Assembly: GCF_963930865.1 (NCBI RefSeq)
Contig: NZ_CAWVOH010000001.1
Location: 765,815 to 829,814, forward strand
Direction: 5' to 3'
Length of the DNA stretch: 64,000 nucleotides
Source: Eupransor demetentiae
Lineage (GTDB): Bacteria > Bacillota > Bacilli > Lactobacillales > Lactobacillaceae
Numbering within the stretch: the first letter of the stretch is position 1; every line of letters begins with the position of its first letter. Made by a program: the position numbers and the translations under genes. Below are positions 34,111-42,380 of the stretch, one piece after another. Under the pieces are notes generated by a model. It did no database searches. It had not been told where the DNA came from and saw only the letters and a list, made by a program, of their open reading frames with translations.

Positions 34111-34833
34111 ATGCAAAAGAGTAACCGTACGATAAGTTGGGGTACTGCCCTTGCTTACTTCGCCTTTTCCCTTGTGATCAATTCAATGGGAAACGTCTTG
34201 ACGATTGCTACTAGTCAGAAGATTTTCCCTAAGTTTCTTGGTTCAGCCTACTGGACTGCAGCCGAAAACGGTTGGAATGTTTCCTTCATGGGAAATACGT
34301 CATTTGGCCTCAGTGTAGTCTTCTTCGTTGTTGGTGTTTTGATTGCCATCTTGAACATGATTTTGGATCGTAAAGTCAACTGGTGGAAGTTCTTTGGAAA
34401 CATTGCCTTTATGCTTCCATTCTCAGCATTGATTGGAATGTTCTCAGACGCCTTCAACAAAATTATGCCGGATGCACATGGTATTCCCATGACTATCTTG
34501 TATGTATTGTTGAACTTCTTCGGGGTTTCCTTGATTGCGGTTGCCATTTCCATCTACCAGCGTGCTAACGTTGTCTTGCACCCTGCCGATGATTTGATGC
34601 AAATCTTGCGCTTCAAGTACTTCAAGGGTAATGCTGGAATTGCGATGTGGGTTTCTTACATCCCACCTACCATCATTGGTGTTATCGCCTTAATTAAGTA
34701 CCCTGATTTCAGCCAATACGGTCTAGGAACGATTTTCGCCTTCCTCTTCCAAGGAAGTATCACTGGTTGGGGAGATAAGCACATCTTCCCTAAGTTGAAG
34801 CACCAAGGTATTACCGCTTCAACTGAAATTTAA
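34111..34833 (+). CDS. Multi-spanning membrane protein, YczE/YitT-like, unknown function
   Basis: 240 aa with about five or six hydrophobic segments. A conserved-looking polar block HPADDLMQILRF after the fourth span resembles the YczE/YyaS family, whose function is unknown. It starts 3 nt after the mannitol dehydrogenase stop, so it is in the same mRNA. A sugar or polyol transporter role would fit the context, but nothing in the sequence proves it. Codon use is milder than in the dehydrogenase. Confidence 0.75.
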   Translation: MQKSNRTISWGTALAYFAFSLVINSMGNVLTIATSQKIFPKFLGSAYWTAAENGWNVSFMGNTSFGLSVVFFVVGVLIAILNMILDRKVNWWKFFGNIAFMLPFSALIGMFSDAFNKIMPDAHGIPMTILYVLLNFFGVSLIAVAISIYQRANVVLHPADDLMQILRFKYFKGNAGIAMWVSYIPPTIIGVIALIKYPDFSQYGLGTIFAFLFQGSITGWGDKHIFPKLKHQGITASTEI

Positions 34834-34869
34834 TTAATGTATTGATTGTCTTAGAAAGGACGTTAAATC

Positions 34870-35253
34870 ATGGCATTTACTGATTATTTTGATGATGTAC
34901 AACACATCGGTATTCCTACTAAGGACTTGGCTAAGGCCGAAAAGTTCTGGGAATCACTTGGTTTCAAGAAGATTGGTGACTTCCCTTCAAACGAAGTTAT
35001 CTTCATGAACCGCGGTCACTTGACCATTGAAACTTGGCATGATGAAACTGCAACTGGTAAGCCAGGTGCAATTAATCACATCTCAATGAACACGACCGAT
35101 GCTGACGCTGCCTTCAAGGAAGCTAAGGCTGCTGGATTCGATGTTATCGATTCTGAAGTTCAACACTTGCCATTCTGGGACAAGGGTATTAAGTTCTTTA
35201 ATATCATGGGACCAGATGCCGAAATCGTTGAATTCTGCGAAATCGTTAAGTAA
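34870..35253 (+). CDS. VOC (glyoxalase/dioxygenase fold) family protein
   Basis: 127 aa with one pair of VOC beta-alpha-beta-beta-beta modules: VQHIGIPTKDLAKAEKFWESLGF and INHISMNTTDADAAF. Possible metal ligands are H12 (QHIG), E54 (LTIET), H71 (INHIS) and the C-terminal Glu in EIVEF. Its substrate is unknown. AGAAAGGACG lies upstream. Highly biased codons as in the mannitol dehydrogenase, so it is likely well expressed from the same operon. Confidence 0.88.
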   Translation: MAFTDYFDDVQHIGIPTKDLAKAEKFWESLGFKKIGDFPSNEVIFMNRGHLTIETWHDETATGKPGAINHISMNTTDADAAFKEAKAAGFDVIDSEVQHLPFWDKGIKFFNIMGPDAEIVEFCEIVK

Positions 35254-35270
35254 TCTGTCTTTTTCAAAAG

Positions 35271-35302
35271 AAAGAGCACTGCCAATTGGCGGTGCTTTTT
35301 TG
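35271..35302 (+). terminator. Terminator of the mannitol dehydrogenase operon
   Basis: AGCACTGCC-AATT-GGCGGTGCT (one G-T pair) followed by six T. Confidence 0.88.
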
Positions 35303-35307
35303 TATAC

Positions 35308-35340
35308 ATAAAAAAGGCATCGATTTTAATCGATGCCCTT
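35308..35340 (-). terminator. Terminator of the lepA paralogue
   Basis: GGCATCGATT / AATCGATGCC hairpin with a T-run on the minus strand. Confidence 0.88.
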
Positions 35341-35352
35341 CTAAAATTTCTA

Positions 35353-37146
35353 TTAATCCTTTAATGCTAAAAGCGTGTTAAAAACGGCTTGCGGCAATTC
35401 AATGTCAGAATGTGCCGCGGTTCGTTTGTTGACGTTTTGACGCCTTAATAAGGCTTGCTTCTTTGAAATACTATGCTGCTCGCCATTAACTGCAGCATTC
35501 TTACGAAGCGGTGGCACATCAATACGAGCTAGCACCTTCCCTTCCACGACTGCCTGAACTGGCATCGGATAAAGACGCCTAGGTATCGTCATCTTTAATT
35601 CATGAACCAGTTTTTGCGTTAAAACAGCGGCTTTAGAACGATGAGTAATGAAGCTTAAGGCATCTACCTTAGCATAATTAATGTGGATCTCGACTTTAAC
35701 TAAATCGCTGACTTCATAACCATCCGGTTTTGTTTGAAGCGAAGCATAACCATGCGAAATTGATTTTAACTGATTGTAAAAATCATAGGCAATTTCAGCT
35801 AAGGGCAAACGATAGTTGATACGCACTCGATTGCCTTCATTATCCATGTCTTGAAAAGTCCCCCGATATTGTTCGGCCAGCTGCATCACACGATCAAGAT
35901 TTTCGGCTGGACTATCAATGACGGCTGTCATCATTGGTTCGGCAATGCTTTCTATTTTTTCAAAGCTCGGAAAATGAGCTGGATTCGTGATGATTTTAGT
36001 TTCTTGTGAGTCTTGCAAGCGCACTTTATAGGGTACGTTGGGCGAAGTAACGGTTACTTTTAAGCCGTATTCCTCTTCCAACCGTTCTTGAATAATTTTT
36101 AAATGGAAAATCCCCAGAAAGCCGATTCGAAATCCGGGACCCATTGCGGTTGAATTTTCCTCGCTAATCGCCAAAGAACTATCATTCAAAGCAATCTTCT
36201 GCAGTGCTTCCTTCAAGAGTTGATAATCATCTTGTGGAAAGAATCCAGCATAAACCAAAGGTTGCTGCTTTTCAAAACCTGGTAAAGCTTGCTTGATTCC
36301 GTCGGCAACCGTCGTAATAGTGTCACCTACCCCTACATCAGCGGTTTCCTTAATGCCGGTTATCAAGTATCCTACTTCGCCAGCTACCAGCTCTTTAACA
36401 GGCAATCTTGCAGGCTGGTAAACGCCAATTTCCTTCACTTTAAAGATTCGATTAGAAGCCATCAGTTCCAATTTAGAATTTTTATTTAACTTACCATCAA
36501 AAATCCGAACCTGCACAATGACACCTAAATAGGGATCAAACTCTGAATCATAAACCAATGCCTTGAGCGGAGCGTTTTCGTCTCCCTTCGGCGCCGGTAA
36601 GTATTTAACAATTCCTTCAATCAAAGCAGCCACACCTTGACCCGTTTTGGCGGATACCTCATAAAAAGGCCTTTGTGACAAAGAAGCATCCAAATCCAGC
36701 AGTTCCTGCTTAACCTCGGGAATCTTTGCATTTGGTGAATCAACCTTGTTGATGACAGGCAGCATGGGCAATCCCAAATCATGCGCTAAACGCCAATTGG
36801 CAACCGTTTGTGCTTGCACACCTTGGGTCGCATCAACCAAAAGTAAAACGCCATCCGTGGCAGCCAAACTCTTGCTAACTTCATAATTAAAATCTACGTG
36901 TCCCGGGGTATCAATCAGATTCAATTGATATTTTTCACCGTTAGAACCCTCGTAAATATTTTGAACCGTTCGCGCTTTAACCGTTACGCCATGTTCTTGT
37001 TCAACAGCTAATGAATCTAAAAGCTGTGGCGCTGACTCACGTTGATTAACAGTTCCCATGATTTCCATTAAGCGATCGGACAAAGTTGATTTTCCGTGGT
37101 CAATATGGGAAATAATGGCAAAGTTACGTATATTTTTTTCTTTCAT
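35353..37146 (-). CDS. LepA/EF4-like translational GTPase, divergent paralogue
   Basis: 597 aa, normal EF4 length. G domain: HIDHGKST, switch-1 EHGVTVKA (EF4 has ERGITIKA), DTPGHVDF and NKVD (EF4 has NKID). Domains II, III and V are recognisable (GYLITGIKE, RIGFLGIFHLKIIQERLEEEYGL). The C-terminal EF4 signature [20 protein letters not shown] is replaced by a sequence with NGEQHSISKKQALLRRQ, so this tail differs strongly. It is probably a second, LepA2-like protein as known in some lactobacilli. Standard EF4 back-translocates ribosomes; whether this one does is unknown. Confidence 0.85.
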   Translation of the reverse strand: MKEKNIRNFAIISHIDHGKSTLSDRLMEIMGTVNQRESAPQLLDSLAVEQEHGVTVKARTVQNIYEGSNGEKYQLNLIDTPGHVDFNYEVSKSLAATDGVLLLVDATQGVQAQTVANWRLAHDLGLPMLPVINKVDSPNAKIPEVKQELLDLDASLSQRPFYEVSAKTGQGVAALIEGIVKYLPAPKGDENAPLKALVYDSEFDPYLGVIVQVRIFDGKLNKNSKLELMASNRIFKVKEIGVYQPARLPVKELVAGEVGYLITGIKETADVGVGDTITTVADGIKQALPGFEKQQPLVYAGFFPQDDYQLLKEALQKIALNDSSLAISEENSTAMGPGFRIGFLGIFHLKIIQERLEEEYGLKVTVTSPNVPYKVRLQDSQETKIITNPAHFPSFEKIESIAEPMMTAVIDSPAENLDRVMQLAEQYRGTFQDMDNEGNRVRINYRLPLAEIAYDFYNQLKSISHGYASLQTKPDGYEVSDLVKVEIHINYAKVDALSFITHRSKAAVLTQKLVHELKMTIPRRLYPMPVQAVVEGKVLARIDVPPLRKNAAVNGEQHSISKKQALLRRQNVNKRTAAHSDIELPQAVFNTLLALKD

Positions 37147-37173
37147 TTCAGTTCTCCATTCCTAAGTAAACAA

Positions 37174-37203
37174 GAATGGAACCAAATTATTTCAATTCCA
37201 TTC
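37174..37203. repeat. Inverted repeat upstream of the lepA paralogue
   Basis: GAATGGAA (37174-37181) and TTCCATTC (37196-37203) are separated by 14 nt in the 5' region of the gene. It may be an operator or a leader hairpin; no known regulator is recognised. Confidence 0.4.
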
Positions 37204-37253
37204 AGCGATTAGAATGAAATTCCGACTAGTTGAATTGGCATCTTTTTCTCCTT

Positions 37254-37285
37254 AACAAAAAACAAGTAGCATCATCTACTTGTTC
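37254..37285 (-). terminator. trxB terminator
   Basis: ACAAGTAG-CATCAT-CTACTTGT stem with a T-run on the minus strand. Confidence 0.88.
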
Positions 37286-37298
37286 ATATTCTACACTA

Positions 37299-38228
37299 TT
37301 ATAATGAAGCGATGTAGTTGTAAGCCTCTTGACCGGCCAAGCCGCCATCGCCGACTGCTGTGGTGATTTGACGAAGTTCCTTTTGGCGGACATCTCCAAC
37401 GGCATAAACACCTGGCAAACTCGTTGCCATCTTGTCATTGGTAATAATCCAGCCCTTGTCATCCGTGATACCAAGATCAAGGAAGGCTTCGGTATTAGGC
37501 TTCAAACCGATGTAAATGAAGACACCGGCTGTCTTAAAACTTGAGGACTCCTTCGTGTCACGGTTATAAAGTTCAACCTCTTGAACTTCATCTCCGTTTC
37601 CCTTAATGGCGTGGACTTCAGTATTCCAAATGAAATCGATGTTCTTCGCCTTCTTGGCACGTTCCTGCAAGATTGGCTGGGCATTTAAGGTGTCACGGCG
37701 GTGGACAACCGTCACGCGGTCAACGACGTTGGAAAGGTAAACCCCTTCTTCGATGGCGGAATCACCACCACCAACGACAACAACATTTTCACCCTTAAAG
37801 AAAGCCCCATCACAAACGGCACAGTAGGAAACACCCTTGCCCTGGTAGTCTTCCTCGCCGGGAACACCCAAGTGCGTGTGTTCTGAACCGGTCGCAATGA
37901 TGACGGCCTTGGCCTGATAATCACCTGAATCCGTCTTGATCAACTTTTCCTGATTATCCAAAACTTCAATTTTTTGAACTGTACCAAAGGCATATTCAGC
38001 TCCGAATCGAGTTGAAGAAGCATACATTTTTTCTGATAAATCCGGTCCCATAACGCTTTCAAAACCGGGGTAATTTTCGATTTCAGCAGTGTTATTCATC
38101 TGGCCGCCATAGACGCCCTGATCAATCATAACGACTGATAAATCAGCACGTGAGGCGTAAGTCGCTGCCGTCATTCCGGCAGGACCAGCACCAATAATCA
38201 CTACATCATAATTCTTAATATCAGTCAT
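37299..38228 (-). CDS. trxB: Thioredoxin reductase
   Basis: FAD enzyme that reduces thioredoxin with NADPH. The 309-aa protein has GAGPAGMTAATYA, redox-active CAVC, GGGDSAIEEGVYL and the C-terminal GVYAVGDV. GAGGAGTT lies before the ATG. Last gene of the yvlD-hprK-gpsA-galU-trxB row. Confidence 0.97.
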   Translation of the reverse strand: MTDIKNYDVVIIGAGPAGMTAATYASRADLSVVMIDQGVYGGQMNNTAEIENYPGFESVMGPDLSEKMYASSTRFGAEYAFGTVQKIEVLDNQEKLIKTDSGDYQAKAVIIATGSEHTHLGVPGEEDYQGKGVSYCAVCDGAFFKGENVVVVGGGDSAIEEGVYLSNVVDRVTVVHRRDTLNAQPILQERAKKAKNIDFIWNTEVHAIKGNGDEVQEVELYNRDTKESSSFKTAGVFIYIGLKPNTEAFLDLGITDDKGWIITNDKMATSLPGVYAVGDVRQKELRQITTAVGDGGLAGQEAYNYIASL

Positions 38229-38293
38229 AACTCCTCCTCGTGTAAAGACTATTCTACCCGCTAGACCATTATTTGTCCAATTTGCAGTACATA

Positions 38294-38322
38294 ATAAAAA
38301 GAGCGGTATATACCGCTCTTTA
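38294..38322 (-). terminator. galU terminator
   Basis: GAGCGGTA-TA-TACCGCTC palindromic stem followed by TTTTTATTA on the minus strand. It separates galU from trxB. Confidence 0.82.
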
Positions 38323-38323
38323 A

Positions 38324-39199
38324 TTAAAGCTTTGCTGCAAGTTCCTTGATGTAGGCGCGGAGTTCATCCTTAACTTGTGGATGACGCAAACCAAACTCAA
38401 TGTTGGTTTCCAAGAAGCCAATCTTTGAACCGATATCATGACGTTCACCCTTAAATTCGTGGGCGTAAACATGTTGACGGTCATTCAAGGAATCGATGGC
38501 ATCCGTTAACTGGATTTCGCCACCCTTACCTGGCTTCGTCTTTTCCAATTCTTCGAAGATTTCAGGCGTCAACAAGTAACGACCAATGATGGCCAAATCA
38601 GATGGTGCATCTTCAGGCGCTGGCTTTTCAACGAAGGACTTAACCCGGTACAAACCGTCTTCCTTAACCTTTGAAGCGGGATCAATCACACCGTATGAAG
38701 AAACTTGGTTGTGTGGCACCTTCATGACGGCCAAAGTTGATTCGCCGGTTTCGTTATAGCGTTGAATCAACTGCTTGGTCAAAGGGACTTGATCTTCCAT
38801 CAAGTCATCCCCTAACAAGACCACAAAGGGTTCGTCCCCGATGAAGTCCTTGGCAGTCAAAACAGCATCACCCAATCCGCGTGGACGAGATTGGCGGATA
38901 AAGTAAGGGTTGATGTCAGTGGTTTCTTCAATCAACTTCAACAATTCCAACTTGTTCTTTTCGCGCAACGAATCTTCCAATTCAGGGTTTGAATCGAAAT
39001 GGTCTTCAATTGAGCGCTTTGACTTTCCGTCAACAATCACAATATCTTCAATACCGGAAGCCATTGCTTCACGGACAATATATTCAATCGTGGGCGTATC
39101 CACGATAGGAAGCATTTCCTTGGCCAAGGCCTTGGTAGCAGGTAGGAAACGAGTTCCTAAACCAGCCGCAGGAATAATCGCTTTACGTACAGGTTTCAT
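38324..39199 (-). CDS. galU: UTP-glucose-1-phosphate uridylyltransferase
   Basis: Makes UDP-glucose for glycolipids, teichoic acid and polysaccharides. The 291-aa protein has IIPAAGLGTRFLPATKALAKEMLPI, VDTPTIEYIV, LLGDDLM, YGVID and SFVEKPAP. Its substrate glucose-1-P comes from pgm at 29773-31476. Confidence 0.97.
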   Translation of the reverse strand: MKPVRKAIIPAAGLGTRFLPATKALAKEMLPIVDTPTIEYIVREAMASGIEDIVIVDGKSKRSIEDHFDSNPELEDSLREKNKLELLKLIEETTDINPYFIRQSRPRGLGDAVLTAKDFIGDEPFVVLLGDDLMEDQVPLTKQLIQRYNETGESTLAVMKVPHNQVSSYGVIDPASKVKEDGLYRVKSFVEKPAPEDAPSDLAIIGRYLLTPEIFEELEKTKPGKGGEIQLTDAIDSLNDRQHVYAHEFKGERHDIGSKIGFLETNIEFGLRHPQVKDELRAYIKELAAKL

Positions 39200-39225
39200 T
39201 TTTCTCTACTTTCTTAAATCAGAAT

Positions 39226-40233
39226 TTATTCGTTTTTTAATGGTCGTGTCATCAAAGTTTCAATCTCAGAGTCGATGTTAGCCCCTTGATAAAGTACTTG
39301 GTAAATCGCTGTCGTGAGCGGAATGGCCAAGCCCTCTTTTTGAGCAAAGTCGTAAACGGCTTGCGTTGTATTCACGCCTTCAATCACCATGCCCATATCA
39401 GCTTGTACACTAGCCAAGTCCTGGCCCTGTCCTAAGGAACGACCAGCCCGGTAGTTACGTGAGTTGGGTGACATCCCCGTCACAATCAAATCACCTAAGC
39501 CGGCAAGCCCCAAGAAAGTTTCGGCTTGCGCGCCCATGGCTTTTCCAACCCGGCGCATTTCAACCAAACCACGGGTCAACAAGGCCGCTTGGGCGTTAAC
39601 ACCGTAGCCTTTCCCGACCAAGATTCCGGAACCGATGGCAATGATATTCTTCAAAGCCCCGCCAAGTTCTGAACCAAGCAAGTCGTCATTGGTATAAGGC
39701 CGGAAATGATCATTGGCCAAAACCTTTTGTAGGGCTTGTGCCGCTGCTAAGTCGGTCGAACCAATTGAAACGGCAGTTAAATCATGGGCCACAACGTCTT
39801 CGGCATGCGATGGGCCGGAAATAACGGCCAAACCGCTATAGTCTTTGGCAGGAATTTCTTCAGCAATCATCTGCGAAATCCGCTTGTGCGTGCCACTTTC
39901 CAAGCCCTTAGTAGCATGAGCCAAGACAACGGGCGTTTCCCGTTGATCCAATAACCTGGCAAGCTCTTGAGCGACCTGACGAACTGCCTTGGTGGGGACA
40001 ACCATCAAAACAATGTCAGCATCGTTCACAGCGGTAGCCATGTCTGCTGTTGCCTTCAAGGCTTCATGCAACTTAGCCTTAGGCAGGTAATGAGCATTGG
40101 TGTGTTTTTGGTTGATCTCAGCGGCTTGTTCAGCGCGGTGAGACCAAATCGTCACCTCGACATTGTTGGCGGCGATATTATTCGCTAGCGCAGTTCCCCA
40201 AGAACCAGCTCCTAGCACTGCTACTTTAGTCAT
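39226..40233 (-). CDS. gpsA: NAD(P)H-dependent glycerol-3-phosphate dehydrogenase
   Basis: Makes sn-glycerol-3-phosphate for phospholipid synthesis. The 335-aa protein has VLGAGSWGTALANNIA, SGPSHAEDV, the catalytic-lysine region GGALKNIIAIG and RAGLGDLIVT-like GLAGLGDLIVTG. The start ATG at 40233 has CAAGGAAAA in front and lies inside the end of hprK; an ATG 24 nt further up is less likely. Confidence 0.97.
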   Translation of the reverse strand: MTKVAVLGAGSWGTALANNIAANNVEVTIWSHRAEQAAEINQKHTNAHYLPKAKLHEALKATADMATAVNDADIVLMVVPTKAVRQVAQELARLLDQRETPVVLAHATKGLESGTHKRISQMIAEEIPAKDYSGLAVISGPSHAEDVVAHDLTAVSIGSTDLAAAQALQKVLANDHFRPYTNDDLLGSELGGALKNIIAIGSGILVGKGYGVNAQAALLTRGLVEMRRVGKAMGAQAETFLGLAGLGDLIVTGMSPNSRNYRAGRSLGQGQDLASVQADMGMVIEGVNTTQAVYDFAQKEGLAIPLTTAIYQVLYQGANIDSEIETLMTRPLKNE

Positions 40234-41194
40234 GATTTTCCTTGTTTTCTTCGTCAATCTTTTCGTTCTTGGCGATTTCTTGATCCATGCGCTTATTTAG
40301 GGTTTCCAAGGCGTCAAAGCCCATGTTGGTCGTCCTAAACTTAACGGCGGCGGCATCAATGACAGAAGCCGTGTTACGACCAGGCGTAACGGGAACAACC
40401 ATGCGCTTGAGCTTAACGCCTAGAATCTCGATTGAGTCGTTTTCGTTACCTAAACGATCAAAGTTCTCTTCACCGATTTTCCCATTAGATAAGTGGATGT
40501 TAATTCGGATGGAAGCGTGTGAACGGACAGAAACTGCTCCGTAGACTTGCTGGACATCAATGATACCAACCCCACGGACTTCCATCATGTTGCGAAGAAC
40601 GGTTGAAGGTTCCCCAATCAAACGCTCTTCATCTTCTTGGTGAATATCAACACGGTCATCGGCAACCAAGCGAGCTTTACCCTGTTGAATCAGCTCAAGG
40701 GCAGATTCGGTTTTGCCGATTCCGGCATCCCCGGTAATCAAAACCCCCATACCGTGAACATCAATCAAAACGCCGTGGACGCTTTGACGGGGTGCCAATT
40801 GACCCCCAAGGTAGTAGGTCATGTTGGACAAAATCTGTGAAGAAGTCAAAGAGGTGGTCAAGATTGGAATCTTAGCATCTGCGGCGGCTTCCTTCAGTTC
40901 GTCACTGATAGGCAAATCTGTTGAAACGACAAAGGCAGGCGTGCGCTTGTCGGCCATCTTGCGATAAACCATCAACAATTCATCGTGTTGCATACGCGTT
41001 GAAAATGAAGTTTCCGTAATTCCCAACAACTGAACTCGTTCAGGAGCGTAGTAGTTGAAATAACCAGTCATTTCCAAACCGGGGCGACTAATATCCGCCG
41101 TCGAGATGGGACGGTCCAGGTATTCTTGCCCAGTCACAATTTGCAAACGTGTGTTAGCTACTAGATCTTTAACCGTTACGACTTTTTGTCCCAT
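40226..41194 (-). CDS. hprK: HPr kinase/phosphorylase
   Basis: Phosphorylates HPr at Ser46 to signal carbon status and activate CcpA. The 322-aa protein has Walker A GDAGIGKTES, the HPrK signature VEVRGVGIIDVQQVYG-like MEVRGVGIIDVQQ, and VPVTPGRN. Starts 1 nt after yvlD and overlaps gpsA by 8 nt. In many lactobacilli lgt lies between hprK and gpsA; here there is none. Relevant for the cre site at 32868. Confidence 0.97.
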   Translation of the reverse strand: MGQKVVTVKDLVANTRLQIVTGQEYLDRPISTADISRPGLEMTGYFNYYAPERVQLLGITETSFSTRMQHDELLMVYRKMADKRTPAFVVSTDLPISDELKEAAADAKIPILTTSLTSSQILSNMTYYLGGQLAPRQSVHGVLIDVHGMGVLITGDAGIGKTESALELIQQGKARLVADDRVDIHQEDEERLIGEPSTVLRNMMEVRGVGIIDVQQVYGAVSVRSHASIRINIHLSNGKIGEENFDRLGNENDSIEILGVKLKRMVVPVTPGRNTASVIDAAAVKFRTTNMGFDALETLNKRMDQEIAKNEKIDEENKENHD

Positions 41195-41195
41195 C

Positions 41196-41555
41196 TTACT
41201 CTCTTTCGATTTTGACTTGTTTACGATCAGAAAAAATAAAACTCACTACCGCCAAAATAATGGCAACGAGCATCGCCCACCAAAATGATGAAAAGGCGAA
41301 GCCACCAACTAAGTGGGCGGTGATTTCCAGCAGGATTGTATTGACAACAATCAAGAAAATCCCCATCGTTACGATGACAAGCGGTAATGATAACAACAGT
41401 AAAATTGGCTTTAGCACAACATTTAAGACGGCTAAAACCAAGGCAGCCACTGCGGCTGCTCCCATATTCTCTAAATGAAAGCCGCTAGGAAAAAGCATGG
41501 CACATGCTAAGAAAACGGCTAAGTTCAATGCAACGTTCGTAATAAAGCGTAACAT
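41196..41555 (-). CDS. YvlD/DUF360 family small membrane protein (phage holin IV fold)
   Basis: 119 aa with four hydrophobic segments and a basic C-terminus (RKQVKIERE). The VLNVVLKPILLLLSLPL block is typical for YvlD-like proteins, which lie upstream of hprK in many Firmicutes. The function is unknown; in spite of the holin label it is a chromosomal housekeeping gene here. CGGAGGATT precedes the ATG. Confidence 0.88.
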   Translation of the reverse strand: MLRFITNVALNLAVFLACAMLFPSGFHLENMGAAAVAALVLAVLNVVLKPILLLLSLPLVIVTMGIFLIVVNTILLEITAHLVGGFAFSSFWWAMLVAIILAVVSFIFSDRKQVKIERE

Positions 41556-41609
41556 GCAATCCTCCGGCTTTCAGGATAACGGTCGAAACCGCGTCCTCCC
41601 AATAGCTTT

Positions 41610-41615
41610 ATTATA
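41610..41615 (-). promoter_or_regulatory. -10 box of the yvlD-hprK-gpsA-galU operon
   Basis: Perfect TATAAT on the minus strand, 54 nt before yvlD; a weak TTACCC is 16 nt upstream. The leader holds a small CGGT-TTCG-ACCG hairpin. Confidence 0.5.
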
Positions 41616-41652
41616 TCAAATTACCGCTAAGGGGTAAAAAATTAAGGCAAGT

Positions 41653-41676
41653 AAAAAAGGCCTGACGGCCTTTTTG
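41653..41676 (-). terminator. pst operon terminator
   Basis: AAGGCC-TGAC-GGCCTT stem with T-run on the minus strand, right after the phoU stop. Confidence 0.85.
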
Positions 41677-41677
41677 C

Positions 41678-42352
41678 TTAGATAAAGTAATTATAACCAG
41701 GATTTAGTTCGATAATTTTACCGGTCCGCTTATAAACGATCCATTCCGCGATATCGGTTGTGTAGTCACCGGTACGCTTAATGTAACCGGCAATCACCAA
41801 GTAGTCGGCTGCTGAATCAACCAATTCTGGATCTTCCTTCATGCCGTTAACGGAATCCGTTCGAACCTTGGCAGCGGCATCTGAAAGCTGGTGGTTTTTA
41901 GCAGCAATGGCTTCAGCACCCAGGGCATCGTTTTGAACATAATAGTCCATGACTTCTGACACCATTTGGGCAACCAACTCCCCCATCTTACCGAGTTGCG
42001 CTTCAACGTCCTTCATGTGCTTTGTACCCTTCACACGAATCGTAGAAGTGGCAATGTTACGGGCCTGATCACCCATGCGTTCCAGCACTGAAACCGCCTT
42101 CAAAATCGTCACGATTTCACGCAAGTCCGTCGTAACGGGCTGGTAAAGGGCAATCATTTCAAAAGATTTCTTTTCAATGGCTGCTTCACGTTCATTGATC
42201 TTGTAGTCGTGATCAATAATCTTACGAGCACCTTCACGATCGTGTTTAATGAAGGATTGTACCGCTTCTTGAATTGTCTGGGAAACTAACTTCCCCATTT
42301 CCGTAAAGGAAGAATCTAAATCTGCTAGTTCTTCATCAAATAAACGTCGCAT
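41678..42352 (-). CDS. phoU: Phosphate transport system regulatory protein
   Basis: Two-repeat helical metal-binding protein that restrains the Pst transporter and PhoR signalling. The 224-aa protein has E..A..KS/RR-like motifs in both halves: DHDYKINEREAAIEKKSFE and the VLERMGDQARNIA block, and KRTGDYTTDIAEWIVY near the end. Last gene of pstSCABB-phoU; no PhoPR genes are in the window. Confidence 0.96.
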   Translation of the reverse strand: MRRLFDEELADLDSSFTEMGKLVSQTIQEAVQSFIKHDREGARKIIDHDYKINEREAAIEKKSFEMIALYQPVTTDLREIVTILKAVSVLERMGDQARNIATSTIRVKGTKHMKDVEAQLGKMGELVAQMVSEVMDYYVQNDALGAEAIAAKNHQLSDAAAKVRTDSVNGMKEDPELVDSAADYLVIAGYIKRTGDYTTDIAEWIVYKRTGKIIELNPGYNYFI

Positions 42353-42380
42353 ATGGGCATCCTTTCTTGTTTAAACCATT

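Noticed and set aside
41196..41555. Prophage holin
   Set aside because: The YvlD family only shares a membrane-fold label with holin IV; the gene is in the housekeeping hprK operon and no phage genes are near.
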